From Acidobacteriota bacterium (lineage in GTDB: Bacteria > Acidobacteriota > Thermoanaerobaculia > Multivoradales > Multivoraceae), in NCBI GenBank assembly GCA_026707545.1, contig JAPOWR010000001.1, positions 2,075,778 to 2,139,777 of the forward strand: a DNA stretch of 64,000 nt, given 5' to 3'. Shown piece by piece: positions 9,519 to 17,915 of the stretch; the first letter of the stretch is position 1; each line of letters starts with the position of its first letter. Made by a program: the position numbers and the translations under genes. Below the pieces are notes generated by a model. That model did not search any database and was not told the origin of the DNA. It was given only the letters and a program-made list of their open reading frames with translations.

Positions 9519-10511
9519 ATGATGGGACGGACCACGCTCGCCCTCGCCGCGGCAACGGCTCTTCTTGCGGCGCCTGCCCCGGCAGCCGACGACTGGAAGA
9601 CGCCGCGCACTCCCTGGGGCCACCCGGACCTCCAGGGCTTGTGGACGAACACCACCCTGACGCCCTTCGAGCGGCCCGTCGAGATGGGCGACAAGGCCTT
9701 CCTCACCGAGGAGGAGGTCGCTCAGGCCGAGGCGGCCCGCCAGAACATGATCCAGAGCCGCGCGGAGCAGCCGGCGCAGAAGGCGGAGGCTGGCCAGAAC
9801 GTCGGCGCCTACAACCTGCACTGGCTGGAGCTCGGAACGAAGATCGTCGGCAGCCGCCGGACCTCCCTCGTCGTCGATCCCCGGACCGGCCGCGTGCCGG
9901 TGCGGCCGGAGGCGCAGCAGGTGCGCGCCGACAACCTGATCAAGATGTTCGACTCGTACGAGTACATGAGCGTCTGGGACCGCTGCATCACCCGTGGCGT
10001 CCCCGGGCACCTGTTCCCGGCCGGCTACAACAACAACTACCGGATCGCCCAGACGCCGGAGTACGTCGTCATCTACTCCGAGATGATCAACGATGTCCGC
10101 TTCATCCCGGTCGACGGACGGGAACGCATCCCGGGGGACCTCCACCTCTGGAACGGCGACTCCCGCGGCCACTGGGACGGCGACACCCTGGTCGTCGAGA
10201 CGAGGAACTTCTCCGACAAGGGCTGGATCGCCACCAGCGGCTCCCAGGGCCGGATCAAGGGGATTCCGGTCAGCACGGAGCTCGTCACGGTTGAGCGCTT
10301 CAGGCGGGTCGACGAACACACGGTGGACTGGACCGTGACCATTGACGATCCCGTCAACTACACGGACCAGTGGACGGTGAACATCCCGCTTTACTACGAC
10401 CCGGACAACGAGATGTTCGAGTACGCCTGCCACGAGGGCAACTGGGCCGTCTACAACACCTTGAGCGGCGCGCGTCACCTGGAAGAGACAGGTGAGGACA
10501 GCAGCCCGTGA
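9519..10511 (+). CDS. Secreted CHEGN-family protein
   Basis: 330-residue exported paralog of the genes at 4368 and 15011. Signal peptide MMGRTTLALAAATALLAAPA with cleavage near APAAD. Marks present: HPDLQGLWTNTTLTPFERP, the conserved Cys in DRCITRGVPG, GHWDGDTLVVETRNF, and YACHEGNWAVYNTLSGAR. An ATG at 9510 exists, but GGAGGA at 9505-9510 overlaps it; the same GGAGGA is correctly spaced 8 bp before the ATG at 9519, so 9519 is preferred. The stop overlaps the GTG start of the AhpD-like gene by 4 bp, implying the two are translated together. Confidence 0.8.
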   Translation: MMGRTTLALAAATALLAAPAPAADDWKTPRTPWGHPDLQGLWTNTTLTPFERPVEMGDKAFLTEEEVAQAEAARQNMIQSRAEQPAQKAEAGQNVGAYNLHWLELGTKIVGSRRTSLVVDPRTGRVPVRPEAQQVRADNLIKMFDSYEYMSVWDRCITRGVPGHLFPAGYNNNYRIAQTPEYVVIYSEMINDVRFIPVDGRERIPGDLHLWNGDSRGHWDGDTLVVETRNFSDKGWIATSGSQGRIKGIPVSTELVTVERFRRVDEHTVDWTVTIDDPVNYTDQWTVNIPLYYDPDNEMFEYACHEGNWAVYNTLSGARHLEETGEDSSP

Positions 10512-11566
10512 GCTTCGAGGACGAGCGCTTTCCGATTCCCGTCCGCGAGGACATGACCGCGGCGCTACGCAGGTCGTGGGCCGACATCGGTCGTCCCGGC
10601 ACCTGGTGGACAGGGCCCGAGCGGGTGGCGATCGCGGCTCTCGCTCGCGCCGAGCGCACCCAACGTAACGAGCCGCCCTGGAACCGGGACCGTCCGGAAT
10701 CGCCCACGCCGCTTCCCGCGAAGGCCATCGAGGCGGCACGGAAGATCGGCGCCGATCCGACCCATCTCGACCGGGACTGGGCCGAAGCCACGATCGCGGA
10801 GCTTGGCGACGCACGGTACGTGGAACTCGCCTCGGTCGTCGTGACGACGGTTGCCGCGGACGCCTTCTGCGAAGCGATGGGGATCGAACACGAGACACTG
10901 CCCGAACCGGAGGCCGGCGAGCCCACGCGGGAACGGCCCGACAACATGGGCGAGATTGGCGCCTGGGTTCCCGTTCAGGTCATCGACTGGCAACGCGCCA
11001 ACGTTGCCCGGGCATTGAGCCTGGTGCCCGAAGGCGTCCGCACGTTCTTCCGCATGGTCGCCGCCATGTACTCGGGAACCGCAACCGACTTCAATGAGAT
11101 GGTGTGGGACCACCGGCCCATGGCCCGGCCCCAGGTTGAACTTCTCGCCGCCCGGGTTTCGGCGCTCAACCAGTGCTTCTACTGAACGACCGCCCACACC
11201 ATGCTGCTCCGGGCGAGCAGCGATGCAGTCGGAGCGGAAGTCGACCTGAGCGCGGCGGTTGAGGACGCCGCCGACGGCGGCGTGGAGGACGGCGCGGTCC
11301 TCACGGCCTTCGCCGAGGCTGTTGTCCGGGCCACGGATGAGCTGGACGCAGCCCGCGTCCGGGCTCTCAAAACCCTGGGCCCAGCCAAGTTCGTCGAAGC
11401 CGCGGCGACGATTGGCATCTTCAACGGCCTCGTCCGCGTCGCCGACTCGACCGGCATCCCCAGCGACGCAATGATGCTGGAGCGCACCGCCGACGTCCGC
11501 GGCGAACTGGGCTTCAACCGCTGGACCGGCGCCAAGTCATCGGGCGTCGCCGAGGCGCCGGCATAG
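10508..11566 (+). CDS. AhpD-like two-domain protein, probable selenoprotein (UGA at codon 226 read as Sec)
   Basis: Read through one in-frame TGA at 11183-11185, this is a single 352-residue protein. The segment before TGA ends ALNQCFY and the segment after starts TTAHTMLLR, giving C-F-Y-U-T-T-A-H, the CxxCxxxH redox motif of AhpD with the second Cys as U226 (C223, H230). Downstream the frame stays open for 126 codons and carries the AhpD C-terminal signature (GIFNGLVRVADSTGIPSD). The N-terminal half resembles a second AhpD fold without Cys pair. A hairpin lies 14 nt after TGA. GTG start overlaps the upstream stop (GTGA). Expected role: thiol/selenol peroxidase or disulfide reductase. Alternative: a nonsense mutation (TGC to TGA) or sequencing error. 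Confidence 0.7.
11200..11225 (+). promoter_or_regulatory. Candidate bacterial SECIS hairpin
   Basis: Directly after the in-frame TGA (11183-11185) the RNA can fold GCUGCUC (11203-11209) onto GAGCAGC (11215-11221), a perfect 7-bp stem with loop CGGGC. CAU below it pairs with AUG at 11223-11225 across a single bulged G. The apical loop starts 24 nt after UGA and has a G among its first two bases. Known bacterial SECIS elements have these features (small loop, early loop G, about 16-37 nt from UGA). It lies inside coding sequence, as expected for bacteria. No SelB binding data. Confidence 0.55.
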
Positions 11567-11581
11567 CGTCGGCGCGGTCAC

Positions 11582-11763
11582 CCGCCGGTTCGGGTCCGGG
11601 GAGAGGGGCCCTGCGGCCGCTCGCGCTTGTTCGGTTGGAGAGGGGTTGGCGCTCGCTGCGGTCGGCTGCGCTCCGGTTTGACGGTGGTCGATGAAGGGGC
11701 GTCGGCCGTCGCTTGCCGACAGCCTCGCAGGGACCCTCTCCCCGGACCCGAACCGGCTGGCGG
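11582..11763. repeat. Long imperfect inverted repeat, MITE- or hairpin-like
   Basis: The left arm (about 11582-11616) contains CCGGTTCGGGTCCGGGGAG and the right arm (about 11726-11763) contains its reverse complement CTCCCCGGACCCGAACCGG. The match extends on both sides (CTGCGG/CGCAG, CCGCC/GGCGG) for about 33 bp with two or three mismatches, separated by about 110 bp. It fills most of the gap between the AhpD-like gene and the convergent membrane-protein gene. It could act as a bidirectional terminator or be a miniature element. No coding frame fits. Confidence 0.55.
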
Positions 11764-11828
11764 TCGTCGTTGGTTGAGGGCGCGTGACGGCGAGGCCCTC
11801 TGGGGAAAGGGATCCGGAGGGCTGGCCG

Positions 11829-13511
11829 TCAGGGGCAGGTGATCCGGTAGACGCGAGTTTCGGTCAAAGTGGCCAGGGGCTCCAGGAGCGGGTACGGCTC
11901 GTGGCGGCCGGCTCTTGCGTCGGCGATGAAGGGGCCGAGCCAGTCGCTGGGATCTTCGTCGGAGCGGCCGCCGCCGAGTTGGACGGTGGGCCGGACGACG
12001 AGGAGGAGGCGGTCGAAGTCGCGGCAGTGGCGATCGGTGATCCGTTCGAGGTCGGCGTAGGACAGGACTTCCGTGTAGGGCAAGCCGGCGTAGGAGATTG
12101 CGTGGCTGCCGGGGACCAGGAAGGGCACATCCATCGTGCCACCGCCGATGACGAGGTCCCCTGGGCCGGTGTGGTCGCGTAGCCACTGCTGGCGCTCGCT
12201 CTGGAACTCCATCGCCCGGGCGTCGCGGCCGCTTGCCCACAGCGTAGCCTCGCGGATGGACGCAGCGCCGAAGCAGAGAAGGAGGACGGCGAACGGCAGC
12301 CACGCGAGACGGCGCGCCGAGGGCAGGGAGGCGCCGATCAAGGCCCCGCACACCGGAATGAGGGGGACGGTAGCCGGCAATGCCAGCCGAACGCCGATCG
12401 GATCGAAGTTGGCCTGCGTGCTGCGCCAGACGACGGCCGCCAGGTAGAGAACGGACCATAGGCAGAAGAGCAGTGGCAGGCGTGAGCGTGCCGGCGGCCG
12501 GGCCGAGTTCCTGGCCGCACGGATCGCGAAGGCACCGAGGAAACCGAGCACCACGGCCAGAACCGCGGCGTCTGGCCAGTTCCCGACTGTGGTCGAGCGC
12601 CAGCCGCCGAGGACGGCGGTGACGGCGCGTTCAAGGCTCTCTGGCAGCGTCGTCACCGCGGGCATCGCCGCCGGCAGGTGGTTTCCTTCAACCGACAGGT
12701 TGCGGCCCAGGATCCAGGCCACCGGCACCAGGGCACCGACCCCGAACGTCGGGACTAGTCGCCTCGCCGCGTCGCGGCGCTCTTCTCGCGGACCGGAGCC
12801 GCCGAGCCACAGTGCCGCGATACCGACCAGCGGCAGCGGCCACAGGGAGTAGCGAACGCCAAAGGCCGCACCGGCAAGCAAGCCCAGAGCGAGGTGCAAC
12901 AGCAGGGCGCGCCACGGCGCCTGATCCTCCAGCCCCCGCTCGAGGAGACGGTCGAGCAGAAGAAAGAACAGCAGCACCACAGCGACCGCAAGGCACTCGC
13001 TCAAGGCGGCTCGGCCGAGATGGGTCAGCGGGACACACAGAAGCGCGGCGCCGAGTGCGATCAGCGCAGCCGCCGAGCCACCGATCCGCTTTCCGAGCAG
13101 GTACACGAGCGCGAGGATCGCGGCGTAGGCCAACGCGGAAACGACCAGCGCCGAGTCCGCCGAGGCCATGCCGACCCGCGACAGGAGGGCGATCGCCAGC
13201 GGATAGCCCGGCGGCTGCGCCGTGAAAGCTGAGGGCAGGTCGAGATCGCCCGACAGGTAGAAGGGCTGGTTGAAACCGCCGGTCGACTGCACGATCCCGT
13301 CGCCGCCGACAACCCGCCGCGCGACGTCGACGTAGTTCATCGAGTCCGCCGTGAACGTGCGGACGCGGATCAGCGAGTTCGCCGCGAAGAGGCCGCAGTA
13401 GGCGCCGGCGAACAGAGCCAGCAGGACCGTCGCGGTGGCGGTGCGGCGCAAGCTCCTAGCCTGCGAACTCCGGAACCGGCAGTTCCGCCAAGTGCCGGTG
13501 GCACATCTCAC
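11829..13511 (-). CDS. Polytopic membrane protein, GT-C glycosyltransferase-like
   Basis: About 540-560 residues with some ten hydrophobic helices (for example TVLLALFAGAYCGLFAAN, LAVAVVLLFFLLLDRLL). An early periplasmic loop with ADSMNYVDVARRVV resembles the first loop of ArnT/PMT-type glycosyltransferases that use polyprenyl-phosphate sugars, and a soluble C-terminal domain follows. The start is uncertain: ATG at 13511 overlaps the upstream gene by 56 bp, while later TTG/CTG codons near 13450 would remove the charged N-terminal extension. It is probably translated together with the DUF547-radical SAM gene. The acceptor is unknown. Confidence 0.65.
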   Translation of the reverse strand: MRCATGTWRNCRFRSSQARSLRRTATATVLLALFAGAYCGLFAANSLIRVRTFTADSMNYVDVARRVVGGDGIVQSTGGFNQPFYLSGDLDLPSAFTAQPPGYPLAIALLSRVGMASADSALVVSALAYAAILALVYLLGKRIGGSAAALIALGAALLCVPLTHLGRAALSECLAVAVVLLFFLLLDRLLERGLEDQAPWRALLLHLALGLLAGAAFGVRYSLWPLPLVGIAALWLGGSGPREERRDAARRLVPTFGVGALVPVAWILGRNLSVEGNHLPAAMPAVTTLPESLERAVTAVLGGWRSTTVGNWPDAAVLAVVLGFLGAFAIRAARNSARPPARSRLPLLFCLWSVLYLAAVVWRSTQANFDPIGVRLALPATVPLIPVCGALIGASLPSARRLAWLPFAVLLLCFGAASIREATLWASGRDARAMEFQSERQQWLRDHTGPGDLVIGGGTMDVPFLVPGSHAISYAGLPYTEVLSYADLERITDRHCRDFDRLLLVVRPTVQLGGGRSDEDPSDWLGPFIADARAGRHEPYPLLEPLATLTETRVYRITCP

Positions 13512-14997
13512 AACTCGACACCCCCCGGGCTTCGGCCGCAGGATCGAGTTCCTCGTCCACCCACCGCAAGAACCTGCGGTAGTTCTCGAACACCGTCCCG
13601 GAGTCCGAACCGACGGCGCCGAGGTCGTAGTGGGGCGAGTCGATCTCGGCGGCGAAGGGACAGGCGTGGAACCGGCCCTTCGTCGTCAACACCGGGAAGC
13701 AGCGCACGCAGCGATTGCCCATGCCGTGGTACTCCGACTCGCGGTCGCGCGCGAACTCCTGGTCGGCCCCGGCGCCCGCGTGGAACAGCACCTTGTAGCC
13801 CTGGAAGATGCGGTTCGGGTTCGCGCGGGCCCAGTCCTCCAGGCGCTCGCGCGCGTAGGCCGGTATCGGATCGGCGTCTCGCCCGTGGTAGATCGAATAG
13901 TTGAGCACCGCCTCGCTCTTCGGGTCGGACTCGAGGATTGAGATCAGCTTCTCCGCCTGGATGCCGTTCGAGAACACGGTGATCAGGCCCGTAAAACCGC
14001 GCTCGCGGACATAGCGCATGGCGGCGACGATTTCCCTCGTGTGCAGGGTCGGCTCGCCCCCGTAGAACTTCAGGTTGCCGTCCGCGGCGAGAGAGCCGAG
14101 TGCCTGGTCCAGCACCTCGGGGGTGTAGCGCTCATACCAGCCGTCGGGCGAGCCGTTGATCGTGCACCAGGAGCAGTCCCGATTGCAGAAGTTGCCCTCG
14201 TAGAGATGGAGTTCCCTGAGCTCGCCGTCGGCCGCGGAGAAGTGCTCCACGGGTTCATGGAACGTGATCGGGCCGATGTTCGGATCGCGGTGGGTGTCGT
14301 TGAGACCCCAGTCGTACGTGTTGTAGACGATCTCGTAGCCGGCGATCCGCTCCAGGTCGAGGCCCGCGTGCTCGGCCACAAAACGGAGCACGCCGCGGCG
14401 GTACTCCTCGCGCGTTCCCGTCCTGCCGGCGAAGTCCTCGGCGTACATGCGGAAGATGCGTGAGACGAAGATCCTGCGCGCCTCGTGGTCGACGCGGCAG
14501 TTCCAGCGGTTGGCCAGGAACGCCCCGGCCGCTTCACGCAGCGTGTCGCGCAGGCCCTCGCCCCGGTACGCCGAGGGCCGCACCGCGGGACAACCGTTCG
14601 CGCCGCAGTTGATCGCGAAGTGGATCCGAGGCTCCGCGAACTCCGAGCGCAGGATCTCGTGCTCGATGTCGTCGAGACTGAGCGCCGCGTCCCCCGCGAC
14701 GTGCCGCCGGCGCTGGAAGAACCGGCCGTCGCGCGTCTTCCACACCGAGCGGATCGGATACTCGTCCACGATCGCATCCAGGGTGAACGCGTTGTAGGCG
14801 TTGATCCAGTAGGCGAGACCGTCCTCTTCCCCCGGGAACAGGTCCGGACGGCTGTCCGGAGACGCGGCGCCGAGTTCGGCAACGAACTCCTTGAGTAGCG
14901 CGCGCCGATCCGCGAGACGCTCGTAGTCGACCTTGCCGTCGTCGGCGACGACTTCGGCCAGCAGGCGGTCCCACGCGTCGTAGGAGAACGTCTCCAT
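13456..14997 (-). CDS. DUF547-radical SAM fusion protein
   Basis: 513 residues in two domains. Residues about 40-235 match DUF547 (LAYWINAYNAFTLDAIV, IHFAINCGANGCPAVRPSAY, YNTYDWGLND). From about 262 a radical SAM domain begins, with the cluster motif CNRDCSWC (CX3CX2C) at 271-278 and FYGGEPTLH at 311 as the SAM-contacting GGE motif. The C-terminus has a Cys-rich SPASM-like part (RCVRCF, HACPF, SSCEMCH) that likely holds extra Fe-S clusters. The start METFSYDAWD is chosen because the longer version is low-complexity Arg-rich and enters the upstream gene. Such SPASM enzymes modify peptides or proteins; the substrate is not evident, and the fusion order is unusual. Confidence 0.83.
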   Translation of the reverse strand: METFSYDAWDRLLAEVVADDGKVDYERLADRRALLKEFVAELGAASPDSRPDLFPGEEDGLAYWINAYNAFTLDAIVDEYPIRSVWKTRDGRFFQRRRHVAGDAALSLDDIEHEILRSEFAEPRIHFAINCGANGCPAVRPSAYRGEGLRDTLREAAGAFLANRWNCRVDHEARRIFVSRIFRMYAEDFAGRTGTREEYRRGVLRFVAEHAGLDLERIAGYEIVYNTYDWGLNDTHRDPNIGPITFHEPVEHFSAADGELRELHLYEGNFCNRDCSWCTINGSPDGWYERYTPEVLDQALGSLAADGNLKFYGGEPTLHTREIVAAMRYVRERGFTGLITVFSNGIQAEKLISILESDPKSEAVLNYSIYHGRDADPIPAYARERLEDWARANPNRIFQGYKVLFHAGAGADQEFARDRESEYHGMGNRCVRCFPVLTTKGRFHACPFAAEIDSPHYDLGAVGSDSGTVFENYRRFLRWVDEELDPAAEARGVSSCEMCHRHLAELPVPEFAG

Positions 14998-15010
14998 CAA
15001 CGCCCTGGGA

Positions 15011-16099
15011 TCACTCGAGTCCGGAGCCGGACCCCGTACTTCCCGCCTGCGCCTTCTGCTCCAGGTACTCCCGCTCGAGCAGCCGCGCACCGCGCAAGAT
15101 GTTGCCCATCGCGTAGTTGCCCTCGTGGCAGGCGTACTCGTAGTTCTGCTCTTCGGTCTGCGGCCAGATGAACTCGCCGCTGTAGGGCGCGGTGTAGTCG
15201 GGGTCGTGAACCGTGAACTCGTAGAGCAGCCCGTCCGCGCTCTGGCGGGCGAAGCGCTCGACCACCTTCAGGCCGTCACGCGGCACGCCCGGCTGGGCGA
15301 GGAAGTTCGTCGTCTCGACCACCAGGGTGTCGCCTTCCCACCAGCCGATCGAGTCGCCGCCCAGGGAACGCACCTCCGGCGGCGCGTGCTCCGCGTTCAG
15401 CCGCACGACCTTGGCCCAGTGCATCCACTCGATCAGGATGACTACGTGGTCCTCGGTCTGCGTGATCGTCTTCAGGTTGTTGTAGAGAATCGGTCGGGCC
15501 GGAGTCGCCGCCGCTCCCAGGTACAGGCAGCGATCGAGGACCGACAACGTCTCCGGGCCGTCGTAGGGATCGTCGCCAGTCTCGATCCACCAGGCGTTGC
15601 CGGTGTTCTTGTAGGCGTACGGGTGCAGGTCGGCGCGGCGCGCCTTGCCGGCCTCCGAAAGCGCCGGCATGCGGCCGTTCGGCGGATCGGTCAGGATGGA
15701 GGTGCGGAACTTCCCGTCGATGGCGAAGCGGGCGCTCCCGCGATCAGTCCAGAACGAGTTGTAGCCGCCGACCGCGCCTGCGGCGCCGGGAGAGCCGTCG
15801 CCGCCGGCCGGGGGAGCCGACCGCTCCGGATCGCTGGCGGCGTAGGACCTGGCCACCGCCGCGCGGGTCCGCTCCATGATCTCCTCCGCCTCCTCGACGG
15901 TCAGAAAGAGCTTGTCGCCGAACTCCGACGGCCGTTCGAACGGCGTCGAACTCGCGATGTTGTAGCGACCCGTCAGGTCGGGCTTGCCGCTGGCTGTGCG
16001 GGGGATGTCGTCTTCACCCGCCGCCACGGCCGGGGCCGCGATCAGCATCGCCGAAACGGCGAGCAGAGGGATGGACAGGGCGGCTCGATCGATGCGCAT
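15011..16099 (-). CDS. Secreted CHEGN-family protein
   Basis: 362-residue exported paralog. Signal peptide MRIDRAALSIPLLAVSAMLI, cleavage near AVAAG. Contains KPDLTGRYNIASSTPFERP, GYNSFWTDRG, DPPNGRMPAL, the conserved Cys in DRCLYLG, GWWEGDTLVVETTNFL and YACHEGNYAMGNILRGAR. The YNSFW and DPPNGR segments are shared with the 4368 copy, so these two are the closest pair. It lies 13 bp upstream of the DUF547-radical SAM gene on the same strand; whether that enzyme acts on it is open. Confidence 0.8.
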   Translation of the reverse strand: MRIDRAALSIPLLAVSAMLIAAPAVAAGEDDIPRTASGKPDLTGRYNIASSTPFERPSEFGDKLFLTVEEAEEIMERTRAAVARSYAASDPERSAPPAGGDGSPGAAGAVGGYNSFWTDRGSARFAIDGKFRTSILTDPPNGRMPALSEAGKARRADLHPYAYKNTGNAWWIETGDDPYDGPETLSVLDRCLYLGAAATPARPILYNNLKTITQTEDHVVILIEWMHWAKVVRLNAEHAPPEVRSLGGDSIGWWEGDTLVVETTNFLAQPGVPRDGLKVVERFARQSADGLLYEFTVHDPDYTAPYSGEFIWPQTEEQNYEYACHEGNYAMGNILRGARLLEREYLEQKAQAGSTGSGSGLE

Positions 16100-16183
16100 G
16101 GAGTGTCCTCCGTTTCGTCTCCACGGACCTCAGCGAAAGCGTCATCGAGCCTACCGCACGGGACGAACGTCGGGCCGCCGCTT

Positions 16184-16208
16184 GTTAGACTGAACGCAAT
16201 CGTTAGAC
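16184..16208 (+). promoter_or_regulatory. Direct repeat GTTAGAC, possible promoter or operator
   Basis: GTTAGAC occurs at 16184-16190 and 16202-16208, 18 bp apart, 20-45 bp upstream of the ATG at 16229 and within the gap between divergent genes. TAGACT in the first copy fits a -10 hexamer (TAnnnT). The repeat could be a regulator site. Weak evidence, based on position and repetition only. Confidence 0.25.
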
Positions 16209-16228
16209 CCATCAGCTCAGGGACGAAC

Positions 16229-17875
16229 ATGCTCAAGAGATCCCCTATCCGCCGACGCCCGCACACGCCCGCCGCGTTGGTTACCAGCACCGTCCTGCTC
16301 ACAGCGACGGCAGCCGGCGCAGCCGAACCGCCGACCTTCAGCCGTGACGTGGCGCCCATCCTGTTCGAGAAGTGCGTCCAGTGTCATCGCCCGAACCAGG
16401 CAGCGCCGATGTCGCTGCTCTCCTACCGGGAGGCCCGCCCCTGGGCGCGCGGCATGGCGCGGGCGATCGAGAAGGGCGATATGCCGCCCTGGAGCGCCGA
16501 GTCGGAGCACGTCGTGTTCCGCAATGACCTCTCCCTCTCCGCCGAACAGATCGCAACGATCGCGGGCTGGGCCGCAGGCGGCGCGCCCGAGGGCGACCCC
16601 GCCGACCTGCCGCCGGCGCCGACCTTCCCCGAGGGCTGGACGCTGGGCGAACCGGACTACGTGCTGACGCTCGACCGCATCGAGGTGCCGGCGGAAGGTC
16701 CGGACCTCTTCCCCAAGCAGCGGATCGCGCTCGATCTGGAACAGGAGCGCTGGGTCCGGGCCATCGAGTTCCTTCCCGGCGATCGCCGCGCCACGCATCA
16801 CTTCCAGGCCACGTACACGACGCCGCGGCGCGAGAGCGGCGGCCCCATTGGTTCCGGCGAGAGGGTGAGCGAGGGCGCCGCCGGCAGCGGCGTGTTCGGA
16901 ATCTGGACCGCGGGCATGCCTCCCTACGTCTTCCCGGAGGGCACCGGCCGCGTCCTCGGGCCAGGCACGACGATCACGATGGACTCCCACTACCACCCGT
17001 TCGGCGAAGCGACATCGGACGTCACCCGCATTGGGATCTACTTCGGCGAAGGCGAACTGGAGCGGGAAGTGGCGACCGTCTCGGTCGCCAACACCGGCAT
17101 CCGGATTCCGCCGGGCGCCGGTCACCACGCCGAAGAGGGGTTCTTCCAGCCCGACGACGACATGCAGATCCTCGCCTTCAGCCCCCACATGCACGTTCGC
17201 GGCAAGGCGATGACCTACCGCATCGTCCATGCCGACGGCACATCCGAGACGCTGCTCGACGTGCCGAAGTACGACTACAACTGGCAGTGGCTGTACTACC
17301 CCACCGAGCCGATCGACCTGCCGGCCTCGAGCCGGATCGAGGTCACGGCCGTGTGGGACAACTCGGAGGGCAACCCGGCCAACCCCGATCCGACCCGCGA
17401 GATCATCTACCGTGGCGACGTGGTCAACGAGATGTTCGTCGGCTTCATGGAGATCGTCCGCAAGGACGGCGGCTACCACCGGCCAAAGGAAAACGTCGAC
17501 AAGTTGACCAAGCTGATCGCCCGGCACCCCCGCGGAACCTCCTTCCTGGCCGACGGGTTCCTGCCGATCGCGTTCTGGGCGCCGCACGAGGGCGAGGGCA
17601 TCCTCTACCTGGCATCCGGCCTGCAGATGTTCACGATCACCCTCGACGACTTCGCCTGGTCCGGCGACCGCCTGCGGGTGACGACCCACTTCCCCACGCC
17701 CGAGGCGTCGGCCATCACGACGGTGATCGAAGCGGAACTCGACGCGCAGGGGGCGCTCCAGGGCACGATCACGATGGGGGCCGGCACGGAGCGGCCGTTC
17801 GAGATGAAGATGGTCGGCCAACCCGCCGGCCGCGTGACGTCGACCGAAGCCACGGGCGCCGCTGCCGGCGAGTGA
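16229..17875 (+). CDS. Cytochrome c / copper type II monooxygenase-like secreted protein
   Basis: 548-residue exported protein. Signal peptide to about residue 31, then a haem c motif CVQCH at 49-53 within the sequence FSRDVAPILFEKCVQCHRP. The rest resembles the copper type II ascorbate-dependent monooxygenase fold: HHF, SHYHPFG and PHMHVRGKAM provide the HH, HxH and HxH-type copper ligands. A C-terminal extension of about 150 residues is absent from the two paralogs at 27980 and 29271. The start at 16229 gives the signal peptide; the open frame extends far upstream but over the divergent gene. It may oxidise a substrate with copper and feed electrons to haem; no direct evidence. Confidence 0.8.
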   Translation: MLKRSPIRRRPHTPAALVTSTVLLTATAAGAAEPPTFSRDVAPILFEKCVQCHRPNQAAPMSLLSYREARPWARGMARAIEKGDMPPWSAESEHVVFRNDLSLSAEQIATIAGWAAGGAPEGDPADLPPAPTFPEGWTLGEPDYVLTLDRIEVPAEGPDLFPKQRIALDLEQERWVRAIEFLPGDRRATHHFQATYTTPRRESGGPIGSGERVSEGAAGSGVFGIWTAGMPPYVFPEGTGRVLGPGTTITMDSHYHPFGEATSDVTRIGIYFGEGELEREVATVSVANTGIRIPPGAGHHAEEGFFQPDDDMQILAFSPHMHVRGKAMTYRIVHADGTSETLLDVPKYDYNWQWLYYPTEPIDLPASSRIEVTAVWDNSEGNPANPDPTREIIYRGDVVNEMFVGFMEIVRKDGGYHRPKENVDKLTKLIARHPRGTSFLADGFLPIAFWAPHEGEGILYLASGLQMFTITLDDFAWSGDRLRVTTHFPTPEASAITTVIEAELDAQGALQGTITMGAGTERPFEMKMVGQPAGRVTSTEATGAAAGE

Positions 17876-17915
17876 CGACGCCGGCACACGCGGACGCGAG
17901 AGAAACCGGGCCACG

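Noticed and set aside
9513..10898. 461-codon minus-strand frame
   Set aside because: Antisense shadow over the CHEGN-family gene and the AhpD-like gene; Arg/Val-rich without family match.
11201..11566. Independent small gene starting at ATG 11201
   Set aside because: It lies in the same frame as the upstream AhpD-like segment, its sequence is the missing half of that fold, and it has no Shine-Dalgarno sequence; read-through of TGA is the better explanation.
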